From Gemmobacter lutimaris (lineage in GTDB: Bacteria; Pseudomonadota; Alphaproteobacteria; Rhodobacterales; Rhodobacteraceae), in assembly GCF_003570715.1 (NCBI RefSeq), contig NZ_QXXQ01000005.1:236251-300250 (forward strand): a stretch of 64,000 bases of DNA, in the 5' to 3' direction. Within the stretch, counting starts at the first letter, position 1. Each line of letters begins with the position of its first letter. Position numbers and translations under genes: made by a program. Shown in pieces: positions 39,893-47,929 of this stretch. The notes under the pieces were generated by a model. That model was not told the origin of the DNA. It did no database searches and saw only the letters and a list, made by a program, of their open reading frames with translations.

Positions 39893-41233
39893 TTAGTTGG
39901 CTTTGGCGCCGTGGCCGATCATCGACAGGGCGCGCTGAGCGCGCTGCTGGGCCTTCGGCGTCTCGCGGCCGCCGTCGGCGCCGACATTCGGGTGTTCCGC
40001 CGAGTTCATGGCGCCCCGGAAGTCATTCGCCGCGCCTTCTTTGCCCTTGGGCGTCTTGTCGTCGGAGGCGGATGAGGCGCCCTGTTCCTTCGGCATCTCG
40101 GCCAGCATCTCGGCAATGGTGTCGGCGTCCAGCGCGGCGAACTTCTCGTTCGTCGCCATCTTCAGCGCCATGGCGGGCCGGGCCTTGCCTTCATCGCTGC
40201 CGAGGATGGTGGTGATGCGAGTGCGTTCCGCCTTGGCGCCCTCGGCCATACCGGCGGCGTGGCCCTCGGTCTTGCCTGCGGCGTGGCCCTCGGTGCGCGC
40301 GGTTTCGATGGCGGCTTGATCGACTGCCGCCGTGTCCTTCGTGGTCATTTGGTCGTCCTCCGTTTTGGACAGGTCAGCCGCGAAAGCGGCAATGGCGTCG
40401 TCAAGCGTGCCGATCTGATCGGCCAGCCCATTCGACACAGCTTCGGCAGCACTGAAGGTCAGGGCGTCGGTGTCCCGAACCGCCTTCTCCTTGAGGCTGC
40501 GATTTCGCGCCACGGTGGCAACGAAAATGGAATAGAGGTCATCGACGCGCGCTTGGATGCGGGCCTTCACATCATCGGGCAGCGCCTCGTAGGGGTTGCC
40601 ATCGACCTTGTGTTTCCCCGCGTAAATCAGGGTGATCTTGTAACCCCACTTCTCCATGGCGGCAGATGCATCGACATGGGATGTAACCACGCCAATGGAG
40701 CCAACGCCCCCGGTGCGCGCGACATAGACCCGGCCCGGATCGGCGGCGGAAATCAGGCTGTAGCCCGCAGAATAGGAGTGTTCCATGGCGAAGCCCGCGA
40801 TGGGCTTTTCGCCTCGGGCACCATAGATGTGATCCACCAGGTCGAAATTGCCCGCGACCATGCCGCCCGGCGTGTCAAACACCAAGGCAATGCCCTTGAC
40901 CTCGGGGTCGGCCATGCCTCGGTCGAACGCGGCCCGGATGTATTCGTAGCCCGTGGCATAGCCGAAGAACTGATAGGGGAAATCCTTCAGCAGCACGCCC
41001 TTCACGGGGATATGCAGCACGCCGTTTTTCACGGCGTAGGGCCGGATCAACTTGGTGCGGTATTCACCAAGTTCGGTCCAGAAATCGCCGTTGGATGCAA
41101 ACTCGGTGGACATGACCACGGGGGCGAGTTCATGCGAGGCGATGCCGTTCAGCAGCGCCGAAAACCGGCCCTGGGCCTCCGGGTTCACCAATGCGGGTTC
41201 GCAGTCGAAGCGTGCGAGAAACGGGTTACTCAT
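39893..41233 (-). CDS. S49-type head protease with scaffold-like C-terminus (gpC/Nu3-like), 446 aa
   Basis: Residues about 60-270 are an S49/ClpP-like serine protease: GIALVFDTPGGMVAGNF, then FAMEHSYSAGYSLISAAD with the nucleophile Ser, then RTGGVGSIGVVTSH. Residues about 300-446 (EGHAAGKTEGHAAGMAEGAK, then RTRITTILGSDEG) are helical and repeat-like, typical of the built-in scaffold region (Nu3 in lambda). An internal start for a separate scaffold is likely but not mapped. It overlaps the portal stop by eight bases. Confidence 0.9.
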   Translation of the reverse strand: MSNPFLARFDCEPALVNPEAQGRFSALLNGIASHELAPVVMSTEFASNGDFWTELGEYRTKLIRPYAVKNGVLHIPVKGVLLKDFPYQFFGYATGYEYIRAAFDRGMADPEVKGIALVFDTPGGMVAGNFDLVDHIYGARGEKPIAGFAMEHSYSAGYSLISAADPGRVYVARTGGVGSIGVVTSHVDASAAMEKWGYKITLIYAGKHKVDGNPYEALPDDVKARIQARVDDLYSIFVATVARNRSLKEKAVRDTDALTFSAAEAVSNGLADQIGTLDDAIAAFAADLSKTEDDQMTTKDTAAVDQAAIETARTEGHAAGKTEGHAAGMAEGAKAERTRITTILGSDEGKARPAMALKMATNEKFAALDADTIAEMLAEMPKEQGASSASDDKTPKGKEGAANDFRGAMNSAEHPNVGADGGRETPKAQQRAQRALSMIGHGAKAN

Positions 41234-42953
41234 CGCCCACCTCCTTCTCGTTCTTGTTGCCGCTCAGCGCGTTCAACGTGTCTTGGTTCTTTTCGCCCTG
41301 AAGCACCTGGTAGGCGTCTTTCCATTCCTGTTCCCGCTTCAACTGGCGAAGCTGTTTGCGCCAGTCTTGGCCCAGGCGGGCGTTCTCGATTTCCAGCGTG
41401 GAAATGCCGTTGTTCAGCCGCAGGATTGCGGCCTGAGTTTCCTTGAGTTCGTCAATCTGGCCGCGTGAAGCCCCGACCCAATCGCAGGCGGAATACCACT
41501 CCTTGTTCCGGCCCTCATACCAGCTTGGCATCCGGCGCCGGATCGACGTGATTGCGCCGTCATTCAGCATTTCTTCCATCCAGAGACGATAGATTTCGCT
41601 GGCGAAGCGGTCTGCGACGGCGCGCTTGATCGAGAGCATCCCCTTGTAGGTTTCGCTCATCGCGGCGCGGGCCGACGAATAGTTGGTATTGCTGTAATCC
41701 CGGCTGAATTGCTCGTAGGACAAGCCCAAGGCTGCGGCCATAACGCGGTTCAGCGCGATTTCGAAACTCGTGCCAAGCGGGCCACCTTTGCCTGCGCCGT
41801 TCAGGTTCAGTTTCGTGCCGGGCGGCAGATGCGGGATGCGAACCCCGTCGATATTCAGGTTCTTTGACCCGCCCATGAGTTCGCCCATGGTCTGATAGTG
41901 ACCGGCCATGTAGCCCGTCAGCAGGCGTTGCACGGCTTCCGGCGTGGCGTCGCTACCGCCAAGCATCTGGAACACGGTGCTGGGGTCCAGCGTGTCACTT
42001 TCAATCGTCGCGGCGAACGTCGAGTTGAAAATGGCGTTCTGAAGCACGATCTGGCGGAACTGCTTCGACATTTTCATTTCGGGGATCGCGGCAACCATTG
42101 CCCCGAGGCCACGGCTTTGGGCGGCGCGACGCTGTTCGAAAATGTGCAGCATCTTCCGGCGCCCATGCTTGTGGCGCGCCTCGACATAGGTGAATTTCTG
42201 CGCTTCCGGCTTGCGGAACTCGCTGGGGTGGGCCTTGCGGATGAAATAGCCGATGGGCGCGCCGCGTTCGTTCAGCTTCACACCGAGGGAAACGCTGGCG
42301 TCCCCCAGCATGTTCGGCGGCGTGCTGAGCCGGTCGCTGTCGATCATCTGGATCGCCGTGGCAAACGGGCGCCCCGGTTCAGGCAACCACTCCACGGCGG
42401 CGAGGATTTCACCGTGAATCGTATGCTGCTCCACGGCCAGGCGAACCATGGCGGTCAGGGTATTCCGGCCCGAGGCGTCCATATAGGCTTCGAAGGACTC
42501 GGCATCGGCCGCGAACAGTTCTTCGACTTCCTCTTGGAACTCATCTTCCCAGGTCGTGTCTTCTTTCCCGAAAAGCCGCGCAGAGTTTGGCTTCGCGTTC
42601 AGCATGAAATAGCTGCCCACGATATTGTCTTTGCGGGAGTCGATACCGCCTTGCAGGAACGCATCGTTGCGGCCCAGATCGCGGGACCGCACGTCGGCCA
42701 TGCGCTTCGCCGGGGCAATGTCCTGATCCGCAGAGCGCATCGCCGGGACGTAGTTCGCCAGTTCGCGGGAAAAGCGCGACGCGCCGCTAAATGAATCGCC
42801 CGCGATGGCGAGTTCGTTGCCCGCGCCGTCTGGCACCCTGAAACCTTCAGGCGCGGGTCCGTGGAACTCGCCCACGGACTCGGCGGCAGGGGAGAGGCCA
42901 CCGCCTAGCAATTCGAGACTTTCGGGATCGAGGCGCCAGCCCATCAGAACCAA
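41226..42953 (-). CDS. Portal protein (lambda B-like), 575 aa
   Basis: Lambda-type portal features: the N-terminal NYVPAMRSADQDIAPA segment, the SYFMLNAKPNSARLFG region, VYVEARHKHGRRKMLHIFEQ-like centre (seen as FTYVEARHKHGRRKMLHIFE, split), and LGLSYEQFSRDYSNTNYSSAR, a strong signature. Length is close to lambda B. It forms the dodecameric ring for DNA entry. Both ends overlap neighbours, the protease gene and gpW. Confidence 0.92.
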   Translation of the reverse strand: MVLMGWRLDPESLELLGGGLSPAAESVGEFHGPAPEGFRVPDGAGNELAIAGDSFSGASRFSRELANYVPAMRSADQDIAPAKRMADVRSRDLGRNDAFLQGGIDSRKDNIVGSYFMLNAKPNSARLFGKEDTTWEDEFQEEVEELFAADAESFEAYMDASGRNTLTAMVRLAVEQHTIHGEILAAVEWLPEPGRPFATAIQMIDSDRLSTPPNMLGDASVSLGVKLNERGAPIGYFIRKAHPSEFRKPEAQKFTYVEARHKHGRRKMLHIFEQRRAAQSRGLGAMVAAIPEMKMSKQFRQIVLQNAIFNSTFAATIESDTLDPSTVFQMLGGSDATPEAVQRLLTGYMAGHYQTMGELMGGSKNLNIDGVRIPHLPPGTKLNLNGAGKGGPLGTSFEIALNRVMAAALGLSYEQFSRDYSNTNYSSARAAMSETYKGMLSIKRAVADRFASEIYRLWMEEMLNDGAITSIRRRMPSWYEGRNKEWYSACDWVGASRGQIDELKETQAAILRLNNGISTLEIENARLGQDWRKQLRQLKREQEWKDAYQVLQGEKNQDTLNALSGNKNEKEVGDE

Positions 42954-43159
42954 ACCCTCATCGGGGCACGGGCCGCGACGGGGGTGAGGCCGAGCGCGTC
43001 TTCCAAGGATTTGATATAGGCCGCCAGCTTGTTGGCGTTGGCTTGGGCGTAGCGAACCAGTTCGCCGTTCTGATCCCTGAACTCAGCCACGGCGTCACCC
43101 GTCACGAGGCGGTGATACGCCTCGCGCGCCTCGGTCAGCATTTGCATCGTGACAGCCAT
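42944..43159 (-). CDS. Head-tail joining protein gpW-like, 71 aa
   Basis: MQMLTEAREAYHRLVTGDAV, then VRYAQANANKLAAYIKSLE, matches the short helical/beta gpW family (lambda W, 68 aa), located as usual between terminase large subunit and portal. It joins the head to the tail after packaging. Its promoter region with operators 12 and 13 lies directly upstream. Confidence 0.85.
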   Translation of the reverse strand: MAVTMQMLTEAREAYHRLVTGDAVAEFRDQNGELVRYAQANANKLAAYIKSLEDALGLTPVAARAPMRVWF

Positions 43160-43207
43160 TGGCCCGGTCCATGATCAGAGCAATGCCCCGATATAGCCCG
43201 AGTTCTG

Positions 43208-43259
43208 TTGACTGCGCAACAAATAGTTGATTATACAGAATTGGTCAACTAAATGTTGA
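43208..43259 (-). promoter_or_regulatory. Late promoter region with operator sites 12 and 13
   Basis: A perfect minus-strand TATAAT box (43,235-43,230) lies between two dyads: GCAAC-AAATA-GTTGA at 43,216-43,230 (one mismatch) and the perfect TCAAC-TAAAT-GTTGA at 43,245-43,259. It points to gpW and the head genes. On the other strand TTGACT-N17-TTATAC also forms a promoter-like pair across the same site, so direction needs testing. Confidence 0.7.
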
Positions 43260-43261
43260 AT

Positions 43262-45373
43262 TTAGAGGAAGCCGTCAGCGATGCGCCGCAGATTGATGGG
43301 CGGCCCACCGTCAACCCTGATCGGGCCGGGTTCCTCGGGGGCGAACACGAAGATGTTCTCATCCCACGGCTTCGCCCATGCCGGTTCACCGTCGTTCCAG
43401 GTGATCCGCTCAAGGTTAATGTCGGGGTGAAGACACAGGCCCAAGGCGTAATACGACAAGTCCCAATCCTCGTTGCGACGGTTGGACGGGTTCACCCAGC
43501 CCTTCGGCCCGCGATCCTCGGCGGTGAGTTGCTTGAAAACCCAGATCGGGGTCCAAGCCGGAAAGCGCATCATGCCGCCACCGGGTTCAGCCCGGCCCAG
43601 CAGGGCGTTCAACTGGTCTTTCAGCAGGTTCGAATTGAACAGTTGCACCGGCACATCGCCACGGGCACCAGCGTTGCGATCCCGGCGGTTCGAGTCCGGG
43701 TAGCTGGTCTTGCGGCGCGGCGCGTCGCGGGTCGTCGTGCCTTTGACGAGATGGAAACGGCGGTGATAACCACGGCCTTCCGAGTCGTCGCGCAGCTTGC
43801 GCCAGAAGGTATAGGCGTTCGTCGTCACGCCGTCCTTGCCGCCGGAGTCGCATCCCGTGGCCTTGATTGCCATGCGGCGCCCCGAGCCATCGGCCAGAGG
43901 GTAAGACGATTCGATCACCTGCTCCACGATCAAGTCCCAATCCTCGGGGTATGACGCCGGGTCCAGCTTCGCGTATTGCGTGCCGCGCAAATCGTGCGGA
44001 TCGAGACGGTTCGATTTGCGGATTTTGAACGTGTCGATCAGCGTCATGTCGTTGCCGGGGCCGAAGCCTGTGATCCGCACCACGAAAGCATCGGCCTGCA
44101 CGTCGATTGTTGCGATGAGGAAGCGCACCCACGGCGGCACCATGGGTTCCCGGTCTTCGTAACGGTGGCCGCCGCCCCAATCCTCCACCCTGGTGCGAAG
44201 TTCCTCGGGAAGCCTTGCGTGTTTGTTCTTCGGCGGCTCGTAGGGTTGCCCCAAGTCGGTGTTAAGGCACTTCTTCAGTGCGCCGGTATCGCCGGAATTG
44301 TCCCATGCCTCCATGGCCTGAAGGTAGGACGTGACCAGACCGGCCCAGGACTGGAACCCTGCGGCCGCGCCGTTGAGCCAGAACGAAGCAATGTCGGACT
44401 TGCGGGCCGTGCCGCTGATAGAGCCGTCCGGGTTCCACTTCTGGCCTTCCTTCAGCCAGCGCCCGTTCCGGTTCAGATCATATTTCTGATCCGGCGTAAT
44501 GATGCCACCGCAGCACGGCGCGACCATGACGGCGCCATTGGCCCGGTCGATTATGTCACCGCTGCCGGGATAGCTGAGCAATGCAAAGGTCGGTTCGAAG
44601 GCCGTGTCGCAGGCCGGGCAACGCCAATACCAGCGGCGCCGGTCGCCGCGATTATAGAGTTCAAGAATGCCTTTCGTCGGCGGCGCTTCATGCGGCGTTG
44701 CCGCGATCCAGTTCTGATCCACGACCTCGAAGCCGGGCGACGCCTCGGCCACGGTCATGCCGAACCGCTTGTATGTCGTGGTGCGCTTTCGGGCCAGATC
44801 GAACGGATTGCCCTGCTTTTCCACGTCCTGTTCCATGCGGTCGTAATCCGCCAACCAGACATGGGGCACGGTCTTGCCAGACAATTCGGTGATCGAAGGC
44901 CAGCGGACCATGAGTTGCATACCGGACTTGAACCACTTATCGAAGATGTTGTTCTTGCCGGGGCGCAGCATGGCTTGGAATATGCTCTGCTTTTCGCCGG
45001 GTTTCTTGGCGCGAATCACCTTCATAAGATCGCGCTGTGACCACTCGCTTGCGACGCTTTGCGTCATTGCGTAATACAACATGTCTGACGGGTCACAGGC
45101 CGCGCTATATCCCAGCCAGTTGAACGCAATGTCCGATTTGCCGGTTCTCGCTGGCCCGGCGAAAATCATCGCGGTGAAATCGAGCGAGGTCAGTTCGTCC
45201 ATGGGTTCGCGCATGTAAGGCGTTTTGTCGTGGTCCCAAAGACCGACATACGAACCTGTGTTGTTCAGGTAGCGATACTTTTCCGCCCATTCAGAAACGG
45301 TAAGTTTTTCAGCGGGCCTTACCGCCGTGATCGTGCTGCGGATCAGCGATTGAATTGTATGGCGCAATCTCAT
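43262..45373 (-). CDS. Terminase large subunit (GpA-type), 703 aa
   Basis: Residues 73-80, GPARTGKS, are the Walker A motif of the packaging ATPase, and the VWLADYDRMEQD region carries the Walker B-like acidic pair. WRCPACDTAF with APCCGG forms a Cys zinc site as in GpA-family enzymes, and the C-terminal domain includes DVQADAFVVRITGFG, a nuclease-like segment. GpA terminases cut concatemers at cos ends, so cos packaging is expected. Paired with a Nu1-like small subunit upstream. Confidence 0.93.
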   Translation of the reverse strand: MRLRHTIQSLIRSTITAVRPAEKLTVSEWAEKYRYLNNTGSYVGLWDHDKTPYMREPMDELTSLDFTAMIFAGPARTGKSDIAFNWLGYSAACDPSDMLYYAMTQSVASEWSQRDLMKVIRAKKPGEKQSIFQAMLRPGKNNIFDKWFKSGMQLMVRWPSITELSGKTVPHVWLADYDRMEQDVEKQGNPFDLARKRTTTYKRFGMTVAEASPGFEVVDQNWIAATPHEAPPTKGILELYNRGDRRRWYWRCPACDTAFEPTFALLSYPGSGDIIDRANGAVMVAPCCGGIITPDQKYDLNRNGRWLKEGQKWNPDGSISGTARKSDIASFWLNGAAAGFQSWAGLVTSYLQAMEAWDNSGDTGALKKCLNTDLGQPYEPPKNKHARLPEELRTRVEDWGGGHRYEDREPMVPPWVRFLIATIDVQADAFVVRITGFGPGNDMTLIDTFKIRKSNRLDPHDLRGTQYAKLDPASYPEDWDLIVEQVIESSYPLADGSGRRMAIKATGCDSGGKDGVTTNAYTFWRKLRDDSEGRGYHRRFHLVKGTTTRDAPRRKTSYPDSNRRDRNAGARGDVPVQLFNSNLLKDQLNALLGRAEPGGGMMRFPAWTPIWVFKQLTAEDRGPKGWVNPSNRRNEDWDLSYYALGLCLHPDINLERITWNDGEPAWAKPWDENIFVFAPEEPGPIRVDGGPPINLRRIADGFL

Positions 45374-46023
45374 TGTTCACCCCCATCTTCCAATTCGGAT
45401 TCTTGGCTCGGAAATTGTGCCGATCCGGTGCAATAGCTGTCGATTGAGTCCCCGACACGGGCCAAGAGGTCACGGGACAATTCGTCAAGGATGGCGCGCT
45501 GTTCGTCGGTGATGCCCGAACTTTCTTCCACGGTGTCGGTCCACAGAAGCACGGTATCCTTGATCAGTTTCAGCACGTCACCGAACGCGGCTTGAACATC
45601 TTCGGATCGCCACAATTCGCGCGCAATGAGGCGGGCCTTTTGCTCTTTTAGCCGCGCACTCCAAAACTCGGATCGCAGGCGTTCCGGCAAGTCCTTCGGT
45701 TCGAGGTTCTTGATGTAGTCTTTGACGCTGACACGCGGCGGCACCATGAATGCGGCCGCAACCCGGAAGTCGTAAATCTTCGAACTGTTCGGCCCCATCC
45801 GCAGAATGGGGCAGCGCGCCAGCAGCTTTTCCACATCCTTCCGGGGCTTGAGGAAGGCTTGAGCCAGCCAGTTGATCGTCACGCCACGGTCGAGTTCGTG
45901 GACATGGCTGGGCTTGAGCGTGCGGAAGTCCTTACCGCTTGGCGCGGGCGGCGCGTATTCCGTGCCGGGGTCGAAGTCGTCCTCCGGCTCTGCGCCCAGC
46001 AGATCAGCGAAAGCGTTCGTCAT
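45370..46023 (-). CDS. Terminase small subunit (Nu1/DUF1441-like), 217 aa
   Basis: The N-terminal half contains GVTINWLAQAFLKPRKDVEKLL, split here as GVTINWLAQAF and KPRKDVEKLL, a winged-helix-like DNA-binding region of the Nu1/DUF1441 type, then SSKIYDFRVAAAFMVPPR. The C-terminal half is helical. The very start, MTNAFADLLGAEPED, carries the FxDLLG motif that other phage proteins have at their C-terminus. It overlaps both the AlpA-like gene and the large subunit by ATGA-type junctions. Confidence 0.85.
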   Translation of the reverse strand: MTNAFADLLGAEPEDDFDPGTEYAPPAPSGKDFRTLKPSHVHELDRGVTINWLAQAFLKPRKDVEKLLARCPILRMGPNSSKIYDFRVAAAFMVPPRVSVKDYIKNLEPKDLPERLRSEFWSARLKEQKARLIARELWRSEDVQAAFGDVLKLIKDTVLLWTDTVEESSGITDEQRAILDELSRDLLARVGDSIDSYCTGSAQFPSQESELEDGGEQ

Positions 46024-46202
46024 GCCTGGGCCTCATCCATCCATCGCTGCACCAGGTCGTCACGCCAGACGGAGTTGTGCCCGATCTTGATCTGTGCCGG
46101 GAAGGAGCCGCTGGAAATCATGCGGTAAATCGTGGCCCGGCTGAGCGAGGTCAGCGCCTCAATCTCCTTGATGCGCATGAATCGGTAGCTCGGTTCGGCC
46201 AT
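46020..46202 (-). CDS. AlpA-family regulator, 60 aa
   Basis: ATG 46,202 has AGGGTGA at good spacing; a GTG three codons upstream is an alternative. The sequence RFMRIKEIEALTSLSRATIYRMI, given in parts (MRIKEIEALTSLSR, ATIYRMISSGSFP), is a classic AlpA/excisionase-type helix-turn-helix with the following wing (KIGHNSVWRDDLVQRWM). AlpA proteins activate integrase or act as excisionases. Here it is co-translated with the terminase genes, an unusual place, so it may act as a late activator. Confidence 0.88.
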   Translation of the reverse strand: MAEPSYRFMRIKEIEALTSLSRATIYRMISSGSFPAQIKIGHNSVWRDDLVQRWMDEAQA

Positions 46203-46242
46203 GTGTCTCACCCTGTCGCAAGCTGCATCATTTGGTGCGTAT

Positions 46243-46297
46243 TCAATACAAAGTGGAACAGATGTGTGTCAAGGCTGACTGTTCAATAAATGGTTGA
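46243..46297 (-). promoter_or_regulatory. Late promoter with operator sites 14 and 15
   Basis: Minus strand TTGACA (46,272-46,267), 18-bp spacer, TATTGA (46,248-46,243). Site 14, TCAAT-ACAAA-GTGGA (46,243-46,257, two mismatches), covers the -10; site 15, TCAAT-AAATG-GTTGA (46,283-46,297, one mismatch), sits just upstream of the -35. It drives the AlpA-terminase operon. Confidence 0.75.
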
Positions 46298-46495
46298 TCA
46301 GTTGTGCAGCGAGATGGTATGCAGATTTCGTGAGGCGGCAACGTGGACCCCAATGCGACGGCCAGTGTCGGGCTAAGGGTCGGAACCTCGGAGGGGCTTC
46401 CCGCATCACGACATGCTGTGTCCATGCAGGCGCAGGTTGGCGTGGTTCTCACTACCGGCGAGGTTTGAGTTCTGTTTTGCGCAGAAGAATAGTTT

Positions 46496-47737
46496 CTATT
46501 CGGATTCGCCGGACTTCAGTGCTTGCGCTAATTGGCGCGTGCCCTTACGGCCAACGTCAATTCTTGCACCATCTGGACCGAAAGAAGCTGATCCTGCGAA
46601 GCCCAATAATGCACCAAGGGCTTGCGTCCCCTCATCGGCCGAATTGCTCGGTTGAGCGCGCTCGAATAACCCATGCGTTACACCCTCGATCCATTCGCTG
46701 GGGATTGCGCCTTTGCCTTCATGTTGGACTTCTAGCACGGTTTCAATGATCCAACTCGCCCGACTCAAATCGTAGTGAAACCGCTGCATGTCGCGCGCCG
46801 CCTTGGCATCAGCCTCGTAGAACGACTTGAGCCATCCAGTGGCGTAGGCGGCGGCGGCAATGGCAACTATGCTGCCTATGATGCCACGGGCAAGTAGAAA
46901 CCAGTCAATTGCAGTATGGGCTTCTTTCGAACTCAGAGCGGCAAAACTCTGGAAAGATAAAACACCAGCGGCGATGGACACAACTAGCGAGGCCGCAAAA
47001 ACACCCCAACGCATGGCGATGGTTGCGTTGGGCAGTTTATTGGTAGAAGCCTGATCTTTTGCGCTTTGAGTCAATGCTTCCATTAATCGTCTTCGCTCTG
47101 CCATGTGGGACTGCAGGGAAAGTTTCTTTCGCTCCAAATCAATTAATTCTAACGCTTTGCGATGTTCTTCCAGACGCGCATTCTCGCGTTCAAGGGCCTC
47201 GCTGTCGGCCGCAGCCCTTCGTTCATCGGTCAACTTAATCTGATCATTTAGCGAATCCAGCATTTGACGATGAGTTGCGGAAAAGTCATCAAGGAGAATT
47301 TTGAATGCACTTGCGCTGGATGTTTCATCGCTGTAGTTAACGTCAGGGACCGAACCTCCAACTATATCCGAGACGAGTTGAACATCTTTTTTGCGACGCG
47401 CCCATCTCCCTGAGTTTTCTCCGAAATGGATGACGAACTCGTCATATCTGGCGGATGGCATGAGAGGGCTGTGTGGTGCAGATAGGATTTGGCGGCGAAA
47501 TTCAACTCTTAAATTTACGCCAGCCTCTATTGACATTGTTAGGTCGGCGGAATTAATGCCGTATTTTCCCTTCAATTTTCTTTTATCTAAATCTTCTGTG
47601 GAAAACTCAATATTCTGGAAGTATTTGTAAGTTATGTTGGCATCAATTGATGGGAACACCTTCCTTATGCGTTCCATTGTTTCAATGAGTGTCGCATCGT
47701 CAATTCTATTGACGCGTCGAACGATTTCGTTACTCAT
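46496..47737 (-). CDS. Coiled-coil membrane protein of unknown function (phage accessory gene), 413 aa
   Basis: Residues about 1-140 are soluble and mixed. Residues about 150-225 form a long charged coiled coil (DQIKLTDERRAAADSEALER, then RLEEHRKALELIDLERKKLS). Two membrane spans follow (MRWGVFAASLVVSIAAGVLS, then WFLLARGIIGSIVAIAAAAY), and about 100 residues follow them. The gene is less GC-rich than the structural genes and stands alone between integrase and late operon. It fits a lysogenic conversion or superinfection-exclusion moron; no family is recognised. Confidence 0.8.
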   Translation of the reverse strand: MSNEIVRRVNRIDDATLIETMERIRKVFPSIDANITYKYFQNIEFSTEDLDKRKLKGKYGINSADLTMSIEAGVNLRVEFRRQILSAPHSPLMPSARYDEFVIHFGENSGRWARRKKDVQLVSDIVGGSVPDVNYSDETSSASAFKILLDDFSATHRQMLDSLNDQIKLTDERRAAADSEALERENARLEEHRKALELIDLERKKLSLQSHMAERRRLMEALTQSAKDQASTNKLPNATIAMRWGVFAASLVVSIAAGVLSFQSFAALSSKEAHTAIDWFLLARGIIGSIVAIAAAAYATGWLKSFYEADAKAARDMQRFHYDLSRASWIIETVLEVQHEGKGAIPSEWIEGVTHGLFERAQPSNSADEGTQALGALLGFAGSASFGPDGARIDVGRKGTRQLAQALKSGESE

Positions 47738-47794
47738 TTCATCACCTAATGTTTGGCCCTGTATGATAGTATTTTTGTTTGGAGTGGAATAGTG

Positions 47795-47917
47795 TCAGCA
47801 TTGCCATTGTTGCGCGGGATGCGTGGCGCATCGCTCGCAACAATCCTCGCTCGCATCTAACAGGTGCAAACACAGATTTTCAATAGGATCAATTATCTTC
47901 TCGTGCTTGTATGTCAT
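47795..47917 (-). CDS. Small Cys-rich protein, 40 aa
   Basis: ATG 47,917 has GAGG eight bases upstream, just after the integrase stop. The peptide is MTYKHEKIIDPIENLCLHLL then DASEDCCERCATHPAQQWQC, with five Cys. It lies between the integrase and the membrane protein gene. The peptide is short, so a chance reading frame cannot be excluded, but start, ribosome site and position are favourable. Confidence 0.4.
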   Translation of the reverse strand: MTYKHEKIIDPIENLCLHLLDASEDCCERCATHPAQQWQC

Positions 47918-47929
47918 CCCTTGAGCCTC

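Noticed and set aside
38357..40075. A 572-aa plus-strand frame opposite capsid and decoration genes
   Set aside because: Antisense shadow across three well supported genes.
46243..46452. A 69-aa minus-strand frame upstream of the AlpA-like gene
   Set aside because: It overlaps the late promoter and both operators, and has no ribosome site or plausible fold.
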